Source of the DNA: an uncultured Ruminococcus sp.
Lineage (GTDB): Bacteria > Bacillota > Clostridia > Oscillospirales > Acutalibacteraceae
Assembly: GCA_900539465.1 (NCBI GenBank)
Contig: UQCF01000009.1
Location: 1-64,000 of the forward strand
DNA: 64,000 bases
Reading direction: 5' to 3'
A program made the position numbers and the translations under genes. Under the pieces are notes generated by a model. That model was not told where the DNA came from. It did not search any database and saw only the letters and a list, made by a program, of their open reading frames with translations. Shown piece by piece: positions 42,646-50,756 of the stretch. Every line of letters begins with the position of its first letter. Position 1 is the stretch's first letter.

Positions 42646-42675
42646 TTTACCCTCCTGTAATTTTGTGCATTAAAT

Positions 42676-42705
42676 TCACATTAGCCTAGTTTTGCACACA
42701 ATCAT
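42676..42705 (-). CDS. Possible nine-residue leader peptide
   Basis: Between promoter and protease start, an extremely strong GAGGGGGG site is followed after five bases by ATG and the codons for MIVCKTRLM, then TGA. It ends about 30 bases before the protease ATG. A regulatory leader ORF is possible; the G-run could also be accidental. Confidence 0.25.
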   Translation of the reverse strand: MIVCKTRLM

Positions 42706-42746
42706 AGAAGCCCCCCTCATTTTAAAATTATTCTATATCCGCATAA

Positions 42747-42775
42747 ATAGTAACATAAACATACAAAATAGTCAA
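42747..42775 (-). promoter_or_regulatory. Promoter of the protease-dockerin operon
   Basis: Minus-strand TTGACT (42770-42775), 17-base spacer, TACTAT (42747-42752). It leaves a leader of about 95 bases. Confidence 0.7.
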
Positions 42776-42795
42776 GAAAATTTAATTTATGAATA

Positions 42796-42839
42796 AAACA
42801 GTAAAACCACATTCGGCAACAATAGCAGAATGTGGTCTT
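42796..42839 (-). terminator. Terminator of the acyl carrier protein cassette
   Basis: ACCACATTC and GAATGTGGT pair; the minus strand continues TTTTACTGTTTTATTC. Confidence 0.75.
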
Positions 42840-42869
42840 TAAATCATAATTAAATCTGTTTGTAAGTGA

Positions 42870-43097
42870 TTATTTTGTCACCTTTTCAAGGTAATCGACA
42901 AGGTCACCGACGGTGACGAGGGTGGTTAGCACTCTGTCGGGAATCTCAATATCAAAGTGATTTTCGACCTCACATACAACGTCGAAAAGTTCAAACGAGC
43001 TGAGGCCGAGGTCTGCGGCAAGAATTGAATCTCTGCTGAGTTCGGGGAGCTTTTTCTTGGTGTAGGTTTCAAAAATTTCTCTGAGTTCTTCAAGCAT
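42870..43097 (-). CDS. Acyl carrier protein
   Basis: A 75-residue carrier of four helices. The phosphopantetheine site is DLGLSSFELFDVV: the Ser sits in LGLSS instead of the DSL of fatty-acid AcpP, which points to a specialised carrier rather than housekeeping AcpP. ATG at 43097 is nine bases after AAGG and lies inside the end of the ligase gene (stop at 43090). It is the last gene of the PlsC-like/ligase/ACP cassette and should hold the acyl group activated by the ligase. Confidence 0.9.
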   Translation of the reverse strand: MLEELREIFETYTKKKLPELSRDSILAADLGLSSFELFDVVCEVENHFDIEIPDRVLTTLVTVGDLVDYLEKVTK

Positions 43098-44748
43098 TTT
43101 TATCATCCTTTCGGTTATTATATCTTCTTTTTATCTTCATGGTTGTTGTTTTATCAAATTCGCGGTCACGCAATTTGATGTTGGTTATTTTTTTATAAGC
43201 AGGCATATGTCTGTTAAAGGAGTTAATCTCCTCCTGCATAATATCTGCGGCATTGCGGTATTTCTCGCTGTCGGGGAAAATCTCCGCCGTCAAAGCGGCG
43301 TCTTCTTCATAGACGACAACTTCGGATATGCTCGGAATTTCATCAATGAGCTTTGTTTCAAGCTCTTCCGGCGACACGTTTTTGCCGTTGCTGAGAATTA
43401 TGAGATTTTTAAGTCTGCCGCCTATAAACACAAAGCCGTCGTTATCAATATATCCCAAATCTCCGGTTTTAAACCAGCCATCGGCAGTGAATGCCTTTTG
43501 GTTTTCTTCTTCGTTTTTGTAATATCCCTTAAACACATTTGAGCCTTTGACATATATTTCGCCTACCCCATCCTTATCGGGGTCGTTGATTTTAACCTCG
43601 TTGCAGTCAACCGGCAAGCCAATGCTTCCGCTCTTTTGATATTCGTTGCGGTTCACGCAGGCAACGGGCGAGCACTCGGTAATTCCGTAGCCGCACACCA
43701 TGTTGACTCCCCAAAGTCTGAAATCTTCTTCGACCTTATTGCTCAACGCCGCGCCGCCGCAGATTATAATTTCCAGCTCGCCCCCGAAAGCGTTTATGAC
43801 ATCTTTAAAAAGCTTTTTTCTGACGTCGATGCCTATTTTCAAAAGCATTTCGGCGGTTTTCATTCCCTTAACAAGTTTTTTAAGCTTGCCGTTTTCTTCG
43901 ACATTCTCCATAACCCTTTTATGCATTGTCTCAACCACCGCCGGCACAACTATCGCCGTTGTGGTTTTATCTTTTTGCATATCGCGCTGTATCGTCCTGA
44001 GGCTCGTTATTGCATATATCCTCATGCCGTAAATAAGCTCGCACAACACATTTGTCGTCAGCGAAAACGTGTGATGCAAAGGAAGAATGAGTATTCCCCT
44101 GCCGCTTGCGCAGGTGTTGCGGCAAACAGAGAGTGCATCCGAGCTTATATTCATGTGTGAGAGCATAACGCCTTTGCTTTGACCCGTTGTGCCGGAGGTG
44201 AAAACTATTGCCGCAAGGTTGTTTGCCGCGGGTCTGCTGCCGCTCAGCAAATCGGTGCCGTTTTTTATAAGTTCGGCACCCTCTCTTATGTGCTTGCCGA
44301 GTTCGTTCATAACAACAAACACTTCTATATCGGGGCAATTCTCTTCAAAATATTCCGCATAATCGTCATATGCCGCAGAGCACACAACGCCCTTGCAGCC
44401 GCAGAGATTTATAAGCCTTGCAAGTTCTTCGCATGAAAGCTCTTTATCAAGCGGCAGCGCGGTATTGCCGCTGTTTGCTATTGCAAAATAAGAAACTATC
44501 CAGTTATAGCAGTTTTCACCGAGTATCGCAACACGGTCGTTACGCACTCCGCTGTTGAGCAGCCATGCGCCGAGCGCCTCGGTATCATTATAAAACTCTC
44601 TGTATGTTTTATATTCGTCTTCTTGTTTTCCTCTTACGGGAATACGGAACGCCTGCCGCTCTTCATATTTATCGGCAAGGTAACTCAAGAGTTCCCACAG
44701 AGTTGAAAAGCTCGGCCAATCATACAGAGGGTACGGTTTGTTTTTCAT
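43090..44748 (-). CDS. AMP-dependent acyl ligase (acyl-CoA/acyl-ACP synthetase type)
   Basis: A 552-residue ANL-superfamily enzyme. The P-loop AIVFTSGTTGQSKGVMLSH, the GYGITECSPVACVN motif, the GWFKTGDLGYIDNDGFVFIGGR hinge and the C-terminal catalytic Lys region (TTTMKIKR) are present. It activates a carboxylic acid with ATP and loads it on CoA or on the adjacent ACP; the overlap with the ACP gene favours the latter. The closest relatives are long-chain fatty acid ligases. ATG at 44748 behind CGGAGGG, 29 bases inside the upstream acyltransferase gene. The long upstream extension in the same frame is not coding. Confidence 0.9.
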   Translation of the reverse strand: MKNKPYPLYDWPSFSTLWELLSYLADKYEERQAFRIPVRGKQEDEYKTYREFYNDTEALGAWLLNSGVRNDRVAILGENCYNWIVSYFAIANSGNTALPLDKELSCEELARLINLCGCKGVVCSAAYDDYAEYFEENCPDIEVFVVMNELGKHIREGAELIKNGTDLLSGSRPAANNLAAIVFTSGTTGQSKGVMLSHMNISSDALSVCRNTCASGRGILILPLHHTFSLTTNVLCELIYGMRIYAITSLRTIQRDMQKDKTTTAIVVPAVVETMHKRVMENVEENGKLKKLVKGMKTAEMLLKIGIDVRKKLFKDVINAFGGELEIIICGGAALSNKVEEDFRLWGVNMVCGYGITECSPVACVNRNEYQKSGSIGLPVDCNEVKINDPDKDGVGEIYVKGSNVFKGYYKNEEENQKAFTADGWFKTGDLGYIDNDGFVFIGGRLKNLIILSNGKNVSPEELETKLIDEIPSISEVVVYEEDAALTAEIFPDSEKYRNAADIMQEEINSFNRHMPAYKKITNIKLRDREFDKTTTMKIKRRYNNRKDDKNA

Positions 44749-46054
44749 CTTTACCCTCCGTAGTATTATCTTTTTCTTCGTGCAATTTTTTAAATATCTC
44801 CTCTGTTGCAAGCGACACCTTTGTGCATGAGAACTTGCAGTTTTCGGGGAATACATACCAAGTATCTTCAAGTGTGTTGAGGTCTATGCAGTCGCGGTAA
44901 TTGCCGTATCTGTATTTAAACTCAACATGGCAGGCATACTGACCGCGTGCCGGAATTTTCATCTCAAACGGCTCACCGTCATACTCTCTTATGCCTTTTA
45001 CGTCAAAGCCGTTCATATCATGAATGAGTCTTCCGTGGCCCAAATGAACAAAGCCCTTTGAGTTTGGCAAATCGTTGACATCAACATCACACTCAAAATG
45101 ATATTTGCCCGCGTCAATTTCTTTTCTGACCTCTTCGCGTTCCCACTTATACCAATCCGTAGGGAATTTGAACTCGGTCTCGCCGCTGTCGGCTTCCAAT
45201 TCCCCGTAGTAATTGAGAGTCCATGATTTGCCGCAGTTTTTGCAAAACACCTTTGCGCCTTTTGAATCCGTCTCATACTCACAGCCGCAGGCGGGGCACT
45301 TATAAAGAATATTGTGAAGCCCCTCTGCCCTCTTTTTGTATTTGAGCTTTTTGCGGTTTTCGCTTTGCCAGCGGAAATCATCGTTATAAAGGTATTCTCT
45401 GATTTTTTCGTTTATTTCGTCAACGCTCGCATTTTCGAGCTCTTCGGGTGTGTATATTTGAGTCATGTACGCTTCAACAGGGAACATAAGTCGCTTACTC
45501 GCTATATTCCAAAACGGATTATATATATGATGTCCGCAGGTTTTGAGCGTGACAACGGGAACACCAGCACGCTTTACAAGCTGACCTACCGAATCGGGTA
45601 TAACCTCGGTGAGTCCGCAAAGCGAATACCTTGCCTCAACATAAAGCCCGAAAATTCCGCCGTTTTTGAGCACCTTGCGGCTTGTTCTGATAAGACCTAT
45701 GTCTGCGGTATATTTTCTTTTAGGTATTGTGCCCAAACGCCTGAGCACCCACTCTCTGCCTATAAAATCATCAACTGCCGCAGGGAAAAATCCCCTTTGA
45801 GGGCAAAGCGCGGCGCTCATTATATAAAAATCAAAAAAAGCATTATGATTGCACAAAAGTATATACGGCGGCTTTACACCCTCCATACGAACCTTTGTGA
45901 GCTTGCCGCGGTGAAGTATTTTTCTTAAATATGAGTATCCCCATACAATAGGCATTAAATACATCTGCTGCTTTATCGGTTCACGATTCATGTCAAATTT
46001 TTCGGTTTCGGGCGCGCCTGAGCGAACTCTTTTGCCCAAATGTGAATCTTTCAT
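44720..46054 (-). CDS. PlsC-like acyltransferase with C-terminal zinc ribbon
   Basis: A 444-residue protein. Residues about 55-240 are a glycerol-phosphate acyltransferase domain with NHNAFFDF (the HX4D motif as His-x4-Asp) and YVEARYSLCG, where the family usually has the EGTR block. Residues about 255-285 form a four-Cys zinc ribbon (CPACGCEYE...FCKNCGKSW), and about 290-430 a region of unknown fold (WYKWEREEVRKEID, YHFECDVDVNDLPNSKGF). PlsC enzymes acylate lysophospholipids; the appended domain is unusual. It starts a three-gene cassette with the ligase and ACP by overlapping frames. Substrate and product are unknown; a dedicated acyl-ACP-to-lipid route is inferred. ATG at 46054 follows AAGGGGTGG. 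Confidence 0.85.
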   Translation of the reverse strand: MKDSHLGKRVRSGAPETEKFDMNREPIKQQMYLMPIVWGYSYLRKILHRGKLTKVRMEGVKPPYILLCNHNAFFDFYIMSAALCPQRGFFPAAVDDFIGREWVLRRLGTIPKRKYTADIGLIRTSRKVLKNGGIFGLYVEARYSLCGLTEVIPDSVGQLVKRAGVPVVTLKTCGHHIYNPFWNIASKRLMFPVEAYMTQIYTPEELENASVDEINEKIREYLYNDDFRWQSENRKKLKYKKRAEGLHNILYKCPACGCEYETDSKGAKVFCKNCGKSWTLNYYGELEADSGETEFKFPTDWYKWEREEVRKEIDAGKYHFECDVDVNDLPNSKGFVHLGHGRLIHDMNGFDVKGIREYDGEPFEMKIPARGQYACHVEFKYRYGNYRDCIDLNTLEDTWYVFPENCKFSCTKVSLATEEIFKKLHEEKDNTTEGKDEKQTVPSV

Positions 46055-46281
46055 CAGAAATCCACCCCTTTTGTTTATGCGGATTTTGCGGTTAGTCGAT
46101 AATTACCGCATTATCTTAGTATAAAATTGTAGCAAAAAAAAGGTAATAATTCAACCGCTAAAGAGGAAAAAATTTTACGACACTTTTAAAAAAGTGTCGT
46201 AAACGCAAAAAGCTGCGAATTCCCCTGTGAAGCCGCGGTCTGTTAAAGGTTGCTTTTCTTGTTCAGTATTTCGGCAAAAAA
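46055..46281. other. Gap upstream of the acyl cassette
   Basis: Intergenic sequence with a perfect TTTACGACACTTTT/AAGTGTCGTAAA hairpin at 46174-46203 and no gene seen. The promoter of the acyl cassette must lie at its left end (a TATACT is visible near 46120), but no clear -35 goes with it. Confidence 0.5.
46174..46203. terminator. Perfect palindromic hairpin
   Basis: TTTACGACACTTTT and AAGTGTCGTAAA are inverted arms of 12 bases around a short A-rich centre. It has no run of T beyond the arm, so its role may be structural. Confidence 0.4.
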
Positions 46282-46333
46282 GCTATAATTTGCATTGCGG
46301 TTCTTTGGATTGATTACCGATGCAAATTATAGC
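46277..46333 (-). terminator. Terminator of tyrS, copy C of a repeated hairpin
   Basis: GCTATAATTTGCAT pairs with ATGCAAATTATAGC, inner CGGT...ACCG pair, then TTTTTTGCC on the minus strand. Same design as copies A and B. Confidence 0.88.
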
Positions 46334-46372
46334 TTTTGCTTTTATTTTGTGCCGATTGCGGCAGCTCAGTTA

Positions 46373-47599
46373 TTATAAAGAGACTTTATGGAATATCTTT
46401 TTACCCTTTTTGATTATGATCGGCGCAGATTCAAGCTGAGCTTTTGTTATTTTGTAGCCTATCGAATCAACCTTTACATCGTCAACCGATACTCCGCCCT
46501 GGTCGATAAGACGTCTCGCCTCGCCCTTCGACTTTGCAAGACCTGCTTTAACCATAACGTCAAGAATACCCGCTTCGCCGTCTTCAAAGTCGGCATCGCC
46601 GAGAGTTGTTGTGGGCATATTTGCTGTGTCTGCCTTGTTTGAGAACAGTGCTCTTGCACCCTCTTGCGCTTTATTTGCCTCTTCTTCGCCGTGAACCATT
46701 TTGGTGAGCTCATAAGCGAGGATTTCTTTTGCTTTGTTGAGCTGACTGCCCTCCCATGAATCCATCTTCTCAATTTCTTCAAGCGGAATAAATGTGAGCA
46801 TACGGATGCACTTTAAAACGTCTTTGTCACCCACATTGCGCCAATACTGGTAAAAATCGTAAGGTGAAGTCTTGTTGGGGTCAAGCCAAACGGCATTGCC
46901 GGCTGTTTTGCCCATCTTTTTGCCCTGTGAGTCGGTAAGAAGGTTGATAGTCATGGCATTGGCGTCTTTGCCGAGCTTTCTTCTGATAAGCTCTGTGCCG
47001 CCGAGCATATTTGACCACTGGTCGTCTCCGCCGAACTGAAGATTGCAGTCATAATTTTTGTAGAGATAATAGAAATCGTAGCTCTGCATTATCATGTAGT
47101 TGAACTCAAGGAACGAGAGTCCTTTTTCCATCCTCTGCTTATAGCACTCGGCTCTGAGCATATTGTTGACCGAGAAGCAAGCGCCGACCTCTCTGAGCAG
47201 CTCTATATAGTTGAGGCTTAAAAGCCATTCGGCATTGTTCACCATCTGTGCTTTGCCCTCGCCGAACTCAATGAATTTCTCCATCTGACGTTTGAAGCAA
47301 TCGGCATTGTGCTGTATATCTTCTTTAGTGAGCATTTTTCTCATGTCGGTGCGTCCGCTGGGGTCGCCGATCATTGTTGTTCCGCCGCCTATAAGTGCGA
47401 TAGGCTCGTTGCCTGCCATTTGCAAACGCTTCATGAGAGTGAGCGCAACAAAGTGACCGGCCGTGAGGCTGTCTGCCGTGCAGTCAAAGCCTATATAGAA
47501 TCTGGCTTTGCCGTTGTTGACAAGCTCCTTTATCTCTTCTTCGTTTGTGACCTGCGCAATAAGCCCTCTTGCGACAAGCTCATCATAAATGTTTGACAT
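46373..47599 (-). CDS. tyrS: Tyrosyl-tRNA synthetase
   Basis: A 408-residue class I synthetase charging tRNA-Tyr. The signature is IGFDCTADSLTAGHFVAL (HIGH equivalent AGHF), the Tyr-binding segment YDFYYLYKNYDCNLQFGGDDQW, and the catalytic loop KKMGKTAGN (the KMSKS equivalent; KFGKT is usual in this enzyme). The C-terminal S4-type RNA-binding domain is complete (KGEARRLIDQGGVSVDDVKV). Normal length. ATG at 47599 behind GAGGAGAAG. It has its own promoter and a repeat-type terminator. The short leader excludes a T-box. Confidence 0.97.
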   Translation of the reverse strand: MSNIYDELVARGLIAQVTNEEEIKELVNNGKARFYIGFDCTADSLTAGHFVALTLMKRLQMAGNEPIALIGGGTTMIGDPSGRTDMRKMLTKEDIQHNADCFKRQMEKFIEFGEGKAQMVNNAEWLLSLNYIELLREVGACFSVNNMLRAECYKQRMEKGLSFLEFNYMIMQSYDFYYLYKNYDCNLQFGGDDQWSNMLGGTELIRRKLGKDANAMTINLLTDSQGKKMGKTAGNAVWLDPNKTSPYDFYQYWRNVGDKDVLKCIRMLTFIPLEEIEKMDSWEGSQLNKAKEILAYELTKMVHGEEEANKAQEGARALFSNKADTANMPTTTLGDADFEDGEAGILDVMVKAGLAKSKGEARRLIDQGGVSVDDVKVDSIGYKITKAQLESAPIIIKKGKKIFHKVSL

Positions 47600-47639
47600 C
47601 GATCTTCTCCTCATAAATTTTATTATTTATAATATTATG

Positions 47640-47668
47640 ATTGTATCATCTTAAAGCATTTGTGTCAA
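47640..47668 (-). promoter_or_regulatory. Promoter of tyrS
   Basis: Minus-strand TTGACA (47663-47668), 17-base spacer, TACAAT (47640-47645). Confidence 0.85.
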
Positions 47669-47699
47669 CCGAAAAAGAACTTTTAAATAAGGCACGTTA

Positions 47700-47739
47700 C
47701 AAAAACAGAGCATACTCCGAAAACGGAATATGCCCTCTG
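47700..47739 (-). terminator. Terminator of lemA-TPM
   Basis: CAGAGGGCATATTCCG pairs with CGGAGTATGCTCTG around TTTT; TTTTTG follows on the minus strand. Confidence 0.85.
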
Positions 47740-47745
47740 AATAAG

Positions 47746-48513
47746 TTAAAATCCTCTTGACGAGCCGCCGCCGGAAAAGCCGCCTCCGCCGCCGGAGAAG
47801 CCTCCGCCTCCGCTGCCCGAAAAACCGCCGCGAAAATCGTCGTCATTATAACCTCCGCCGAAAAAGAACGTTCCTCTGCGCCGTCTTCTTCTGCCGGCAA
47901 AAATAATAAACAAAATCATTATCAAAATCGGTATCGCTGCTATTGTTTCGGCAATGTCGGAATTATCCTCGGGGTCGTCCTGCGAAATCGGAGTATAACC
48001 GTCCTCCGGTTCCTCGCCGTATTCTATATACACCTCGTTCACAAGAGAAGAATACACGGAAGAAAGCCCCTGCGAAAAGTTATTTTCTTTGAAATAACTC
48101 ATTCCGTAATTGTCAAGTATTCTGCCTGTTTTACTGTCCGGTAGCGCACCCTCAAGCCCTGTGCCGACTTCGATTCTCACCTTGCGCTCGTCAACCGCAA
48201 GCAAAAGCAAAATGCCGTTGTCGTCATTTTTTGAGCCGATGCCCCATGAACGCGCCAATTTAAGAGAATAATCCTCAAGCGACGCGCCGTCAAGGCTTTT
48301 TATCGTCACAACAACTACCTGCGCACCGAATTTTTTATAAAGCGCTTCGCCCTGCTGCTGCATTTTATTTTCATCTTCGTTTGATATTACATTTGCAAAA
48401 TCATTGACGAAGAAGTTGCTTGTTGCTTTGGGAATACTCACCGCAAAAACATTTAAAACGCTCGCACTCGCAAGCAGAAAAACCGCGGTAAGCACCGCAA
48501 TTATTTTTTTCAT
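47746..48513 (-). CDS. TPM-domain membrane protein with glycine-rich tail
   Basis: A 255-residue exported protein. A signal peptide (residues 1-24) precedes a TPM domain (about 35-165): VNDFANVISNEDENKM, FGAQVVVVTIKSLDGASLED, WGIGSKNDDNGILLLLA, VRIEVGTGLEGALPD. One membrane helix (IAAIPILIMILFIIFAG) follows, then a basic run and a tail of FSGGGGGF repeats. TPM proteins of this type (YgcG family) are often paired with LemA; acid phosphatase activity was reported for a plant homolog, the bacterial role is open. ATG at 48513, 3 bases after the lemA stop, so they are co-translated. Confidence 0.9.
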   Translation of the reverse strand: MKKIIAVLTAVFLLASASVLNVFAVSIPKATSNFFVNDFANVISNEDENKMQQQGEALYKKFGAQVVVVTIKSLDGASLEDYSLKLARSWGIGSKNDDNGILLLLAVDERKVRIEVGTGLEGALPDSKTGRILDNYGMSYFKENNFSQGLSSVYSSLVNEVYIEYGEEPEDGYTPISQDDPEDNSDIAETIAAIPILIMILFIIFAGRRRRRRGTFFFGGGYNDDDFRGGFSGSGGGGFSGGGGGFSGGGSSRGF

Positions 48514-48516
48514 AAA

Positions 48517-49083
48517 TTAAAACTCCACGCTCGGCACTGTTTGTGCGCTGCTGTCTGCATTAAAGAAATCTGCCTTTTCAAAGCCAAACATACCGGCGAT
48601 TATATTTTTGGGGAATTTTTTTATCATAGCGTTATAACTTTGAACTGCTTCGTTATAATCCTTACGGGCAACGGCAATTCTGTTTTCTGTGCCTGCAAGC
48701 TCATCTTGAAGAGCTATATAGTTTGAGTTTGCTTTGAGATCGGGGTAAGCTTCTGTCACTGCATTTACCCATACCGAAATAGCTTTGTCAAGCTCTTCGT
48801 CCGCCTCGGAAAGGCTCTGTGCGCTGTTTGCGCTACCGACCTTCGCTCGCGCCTCGGTAACCGCAGTCAACGTCTCTTGCTCATACTTTGTATAGCCTTT
48901 AACGGTAGAGACAAAGTTCGGTATAAGGTCCGCTCTGCGCTGAAGCTGAGTCTGAATATCCGCCTGCTTTGTTTCAACCGCGGTCTGTGCCGTAACAAGC
49001 GAGTTGTAACTGCCTGCAACTATGCCGACAATCACCAAAATTACCGCAGCAACGGCGATAATAACTTTTAATCCGTTTTTCAT
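48517..49083 (-). CDS. lemA: LemA family protein
   Basis: A 188-residue protein with one N-terminal membrane helix (VIIAVAAVILVIVGIVAGSY) and a helical LemA body: YNSLVTAQTAVETKQADIQT, QLQRRADLIPNFVSTVKGYT, EQETLTAVTEARAKV, YPDLKANSNYIALQDELAGT, ENRIAVARKDYNEAVQSYN. It probably forms an outside-facing coiled bundle. It starts the lemA-TPM operon; both are likely envelope proteins of unclear function. ATG at 49083, AAGAGGTG upstream. Confidence 0.95.
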   Translation of the reverse strand: MKNGLKVIIAVAAVILVIVGIVAGSYNSLVTAQTAVETKQADIQTQLQRRADLIPNFVSTVKGYTKYEQETLTAVTEARAKVGSANSAQSLSEADEELDKAISVWVNAVTEAYPDLKANSNYIALQDELAGTENRIAVARKDYNEAVQSYNAMIKKFPKNIIAGMFGFEKADFFNADSSAQTVPSVEF

Positions 49084-49127
49084 AAAATAACACCTCTTGT
49101 TTATTATTATATACCTTTATATGAGCG

Positions 49128-49156
49128 ATTATATTATTTATAAACGCGTCTGTCAA
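49128..49156 (-). promoter_or_regulatory. Promoter of lemA-TPM
   Basis: Minus-strand TTGACA (49151-49156), 17-base spacer, TATAAT (49128-49133). Confidence 0.88.
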
Positions 49157-49286
49157 GGCAATGAAGCATTAAATAATCTGATTTTTCGGATTGCCATATA
49201 TTACTGTAAATCAAATCAATATTCGCACTACTGCCAAAAGATACAAAAATGTGCATAAATAAATAAAAAAGTTAGCTTTTTTGTGA

Positions 49287-49316
49287 TTGACACGAGCGGC
49301 GGCATAATGTTATACT
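49287..49316 (+). promoter_or_regulatory. Promoter of the purine operon
   Basis: TTGACA (49287-49292), 18-base spacer, TATACT (49311-49316), just upstream of the ZTP riboswitch. No PurR-type operator pair is evident. Confidence 0.8.
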
Positions 49317-49329
49317 TTAGACACAATCA

Positions 49330-49458
49330 AGTGTTTTTGTGACTGACGGATAAGCGGAATGGCGGCCGGAAGCCGACCGAAACCGCAGGGGAGCAAAAAC
49401 TATAAAGAAGCCGACCGTCTGGGCAGTCCCGTTTTATGAGAACAGGACTGCCCTTTTT
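49330..49458 (+). promoter_or_regulatory. ZTP riboswitch (pfl motif) with terminator
   Basis: The leader shows the pfl hallmarks: GTGACTGACGG at the 5' side, an internal hairpin (GGCGGCC...), CAGGGGAGCAA, and the conserved CCGACCGTCTGGGCA block (49411-49425). That last G/C block overlaps the terminator stem GGGCAGTCC/GGACTGCCC (49421-49453), which is followed by TTTTTAT. ZMP/ZTP binding should stabilise the aptamer and prevent the terminator, so the operon is on when AICAR builds up at low 10-formyl-tetrahydrofolate. The class normally controls purine and folate genes, as here. Confidence 0.9.
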
Positions 49459-49492
49459 ATATTTATTATAAATTTTCACAGGAGGCGTTCCA

Positions 49493-49987
49493 ATGAAAAA
49501 AATCGGAATTATCATGGGCAGCGACAGCGATTTGCCTGTCGTTGAAAAAGCAATCACGACCCTGGAGGAATACGGCGTACCGTTTGAGGTTCACGTCTAT
49601 TCGGCGCACAGAACCCCCGTGCAGGCAAAAGAGTTTGCTCAAAATGCCAGAAAAAACGGGTTCGGCGCAATAATTGCGGCGGCAGGCAAAGCCGCGCATC
49701 TTGCAGGTGCGATTGCCGCAAACACCACACTGCCTGTTGTAGGCATACCTGTAAAATCTTCTACTCTCGACGGCTTGGACGCTCTTTTGTCAACCGTGCA
49801 GATGCCCTCCGGGATTCCGGTTGCGACTGTTGCCATTGACGGAGCTGCCAATGCCGCTTTGCTTTGTATAGAGATTCTTGCCGCGTCCGACGACGCCCTT
49901 GCCGAAAAACTCGACTGTGCGAGAGCCGCAGCGGCAGAAAACGTACTCAAAAAAGACGAAGCCGTAAGCAAAAAATACAACAAATAA
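49493..49987 (+). CDS. purE: 5-(carboxyamino)imidazole ribonucleotide mutase PurE
   Basis: A 164-residue enzyme moving the carboxyl group in the imidazole ribonucleotide (step 6). Signatures: [31 protein letters not shown] with the catalytic His, [20 protein letters not shown] and [22 protein letters not shown]. The His and SDS residues fit class I (bacterial) PurE, which needs Pur[10 protein letters not shown] replaces the usual AGGAAHLPG, and no purK lies in the operon. First gene after the riboswitch; AGGAGG ribosome site. Confidence 0.95.
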   Translation: MKKIGIIMGSDSDLPVVEKAITTLEEYGVPFEVHVYSAHRTPVQAKEFAQNARKNGFGAIIAAAGKAAHLAGAIAANTTLPVVGIPVKSSTLDGLDALLSTVQMPSGIPVATVAIDGAANAALLCIEILAASDDALAEKLDCARAAAAENVLKKDEAVSKKYNK

Positions 49988-50003
49988 AACGGAGGTATTT
50001 ATC

Positions 50004-50711
50004 ATGGAAAAGAAAGAACAGATGTATGAGGGCAAAGCCAAAAAGGTTTTTGCAACAGATGATGAAAACTATTGCATCGTATCATATAAAGACGACGCAA
50101 CCGCATTTAACGGCCTTAAAAAAGGCACTATTCGCGGCAAGGGCGTTGTAAACAACAAAATGTCAAACTATCTTATGCAGCTCCTTGAAAAAGAGGGCGT
50201 TCCTACCCATTATGTTGAAGAGCTTAATGACCGCGAGACGGTTGTTAAACGTGTTTCGATTGTTCCGCTTGAGGTCATAGTCAGAAATGTTGCGGCAGGC
50301 TCTTTTTCAAAGCGTCTCGGCGTACCCGAGGGAACTCCCCTCAAAACAACGGTTCTCGAATACTGCTACAAAGATGACGACCTCGGCGACCCGATGGTAA
50401 ACGATTATCACATTCTTGCAATGGGCTATGCAACACAGCAGGAGCTTGACACCATTGCCGACTATACATTCAAAATCAACAAATTCCTTGTTGACTTCTT
50501 TAAAAAGATAAACGTAGACCTTATCGACTTTAAGATTGAATTCGGCAAAACTCCCGACGGCAAAATAATTCTTGCGGATGAGATTTCTCCCGACACCTGC
50601 AGATTTTGGGATGCGACCACGCACGAAAAGCTTGACAAGGACCGTTTCCGCCGTGATATGGGCAACGTAGAAGACGCATATCAGGAAATGATGAACAGAA
50701 TTTTCGGTTAA
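50004..50711 (+). CDS. purC: SAICAR synthetase PurC
   Basis: A 235-residue ATP-dependent ligase adding aspartate to CAIR (step 7). Motifs: [20 protein letters not shown] at the start, [62 protein letters not shown] and [14 protein letters not shown]. Normal length. ATG at 50004, GGAGG upstream, 16 bases after purE. Confidence 0.96.
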   Translation: MEKKEQMYEGKAKKVFATDDENYCIVSYKDDATAFNGLKKGTIRGKGVVNNKMSNYLMQLLEKEGVPTHYVEELNDRETVVKRVSIVPLEVIVRNVAAGSFSKRLGVPEGTPLKTTVLEYCYKDDDLGDPMVNDYHILAMGYATQQELDTIADYTFKINKFLVDFFKKINVDLIDFKIEFGKTPDGKIILADEISPDTCRFWDATTHEKLDKDRFRRDMGNVEDAYQEMMNRIFG

Positions 50712-50756
50712 AACGCCTTTCACCCCTATAATTCAGAAAGACAACGGTGATTTTCC

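Noticed and set aside
47600..47700. T-box for tyrS
   Set aside because: A strong promoter at 47640-47668 leaves a leader of about 35 bases, and the lemA-TPM terminator lies just behind it.
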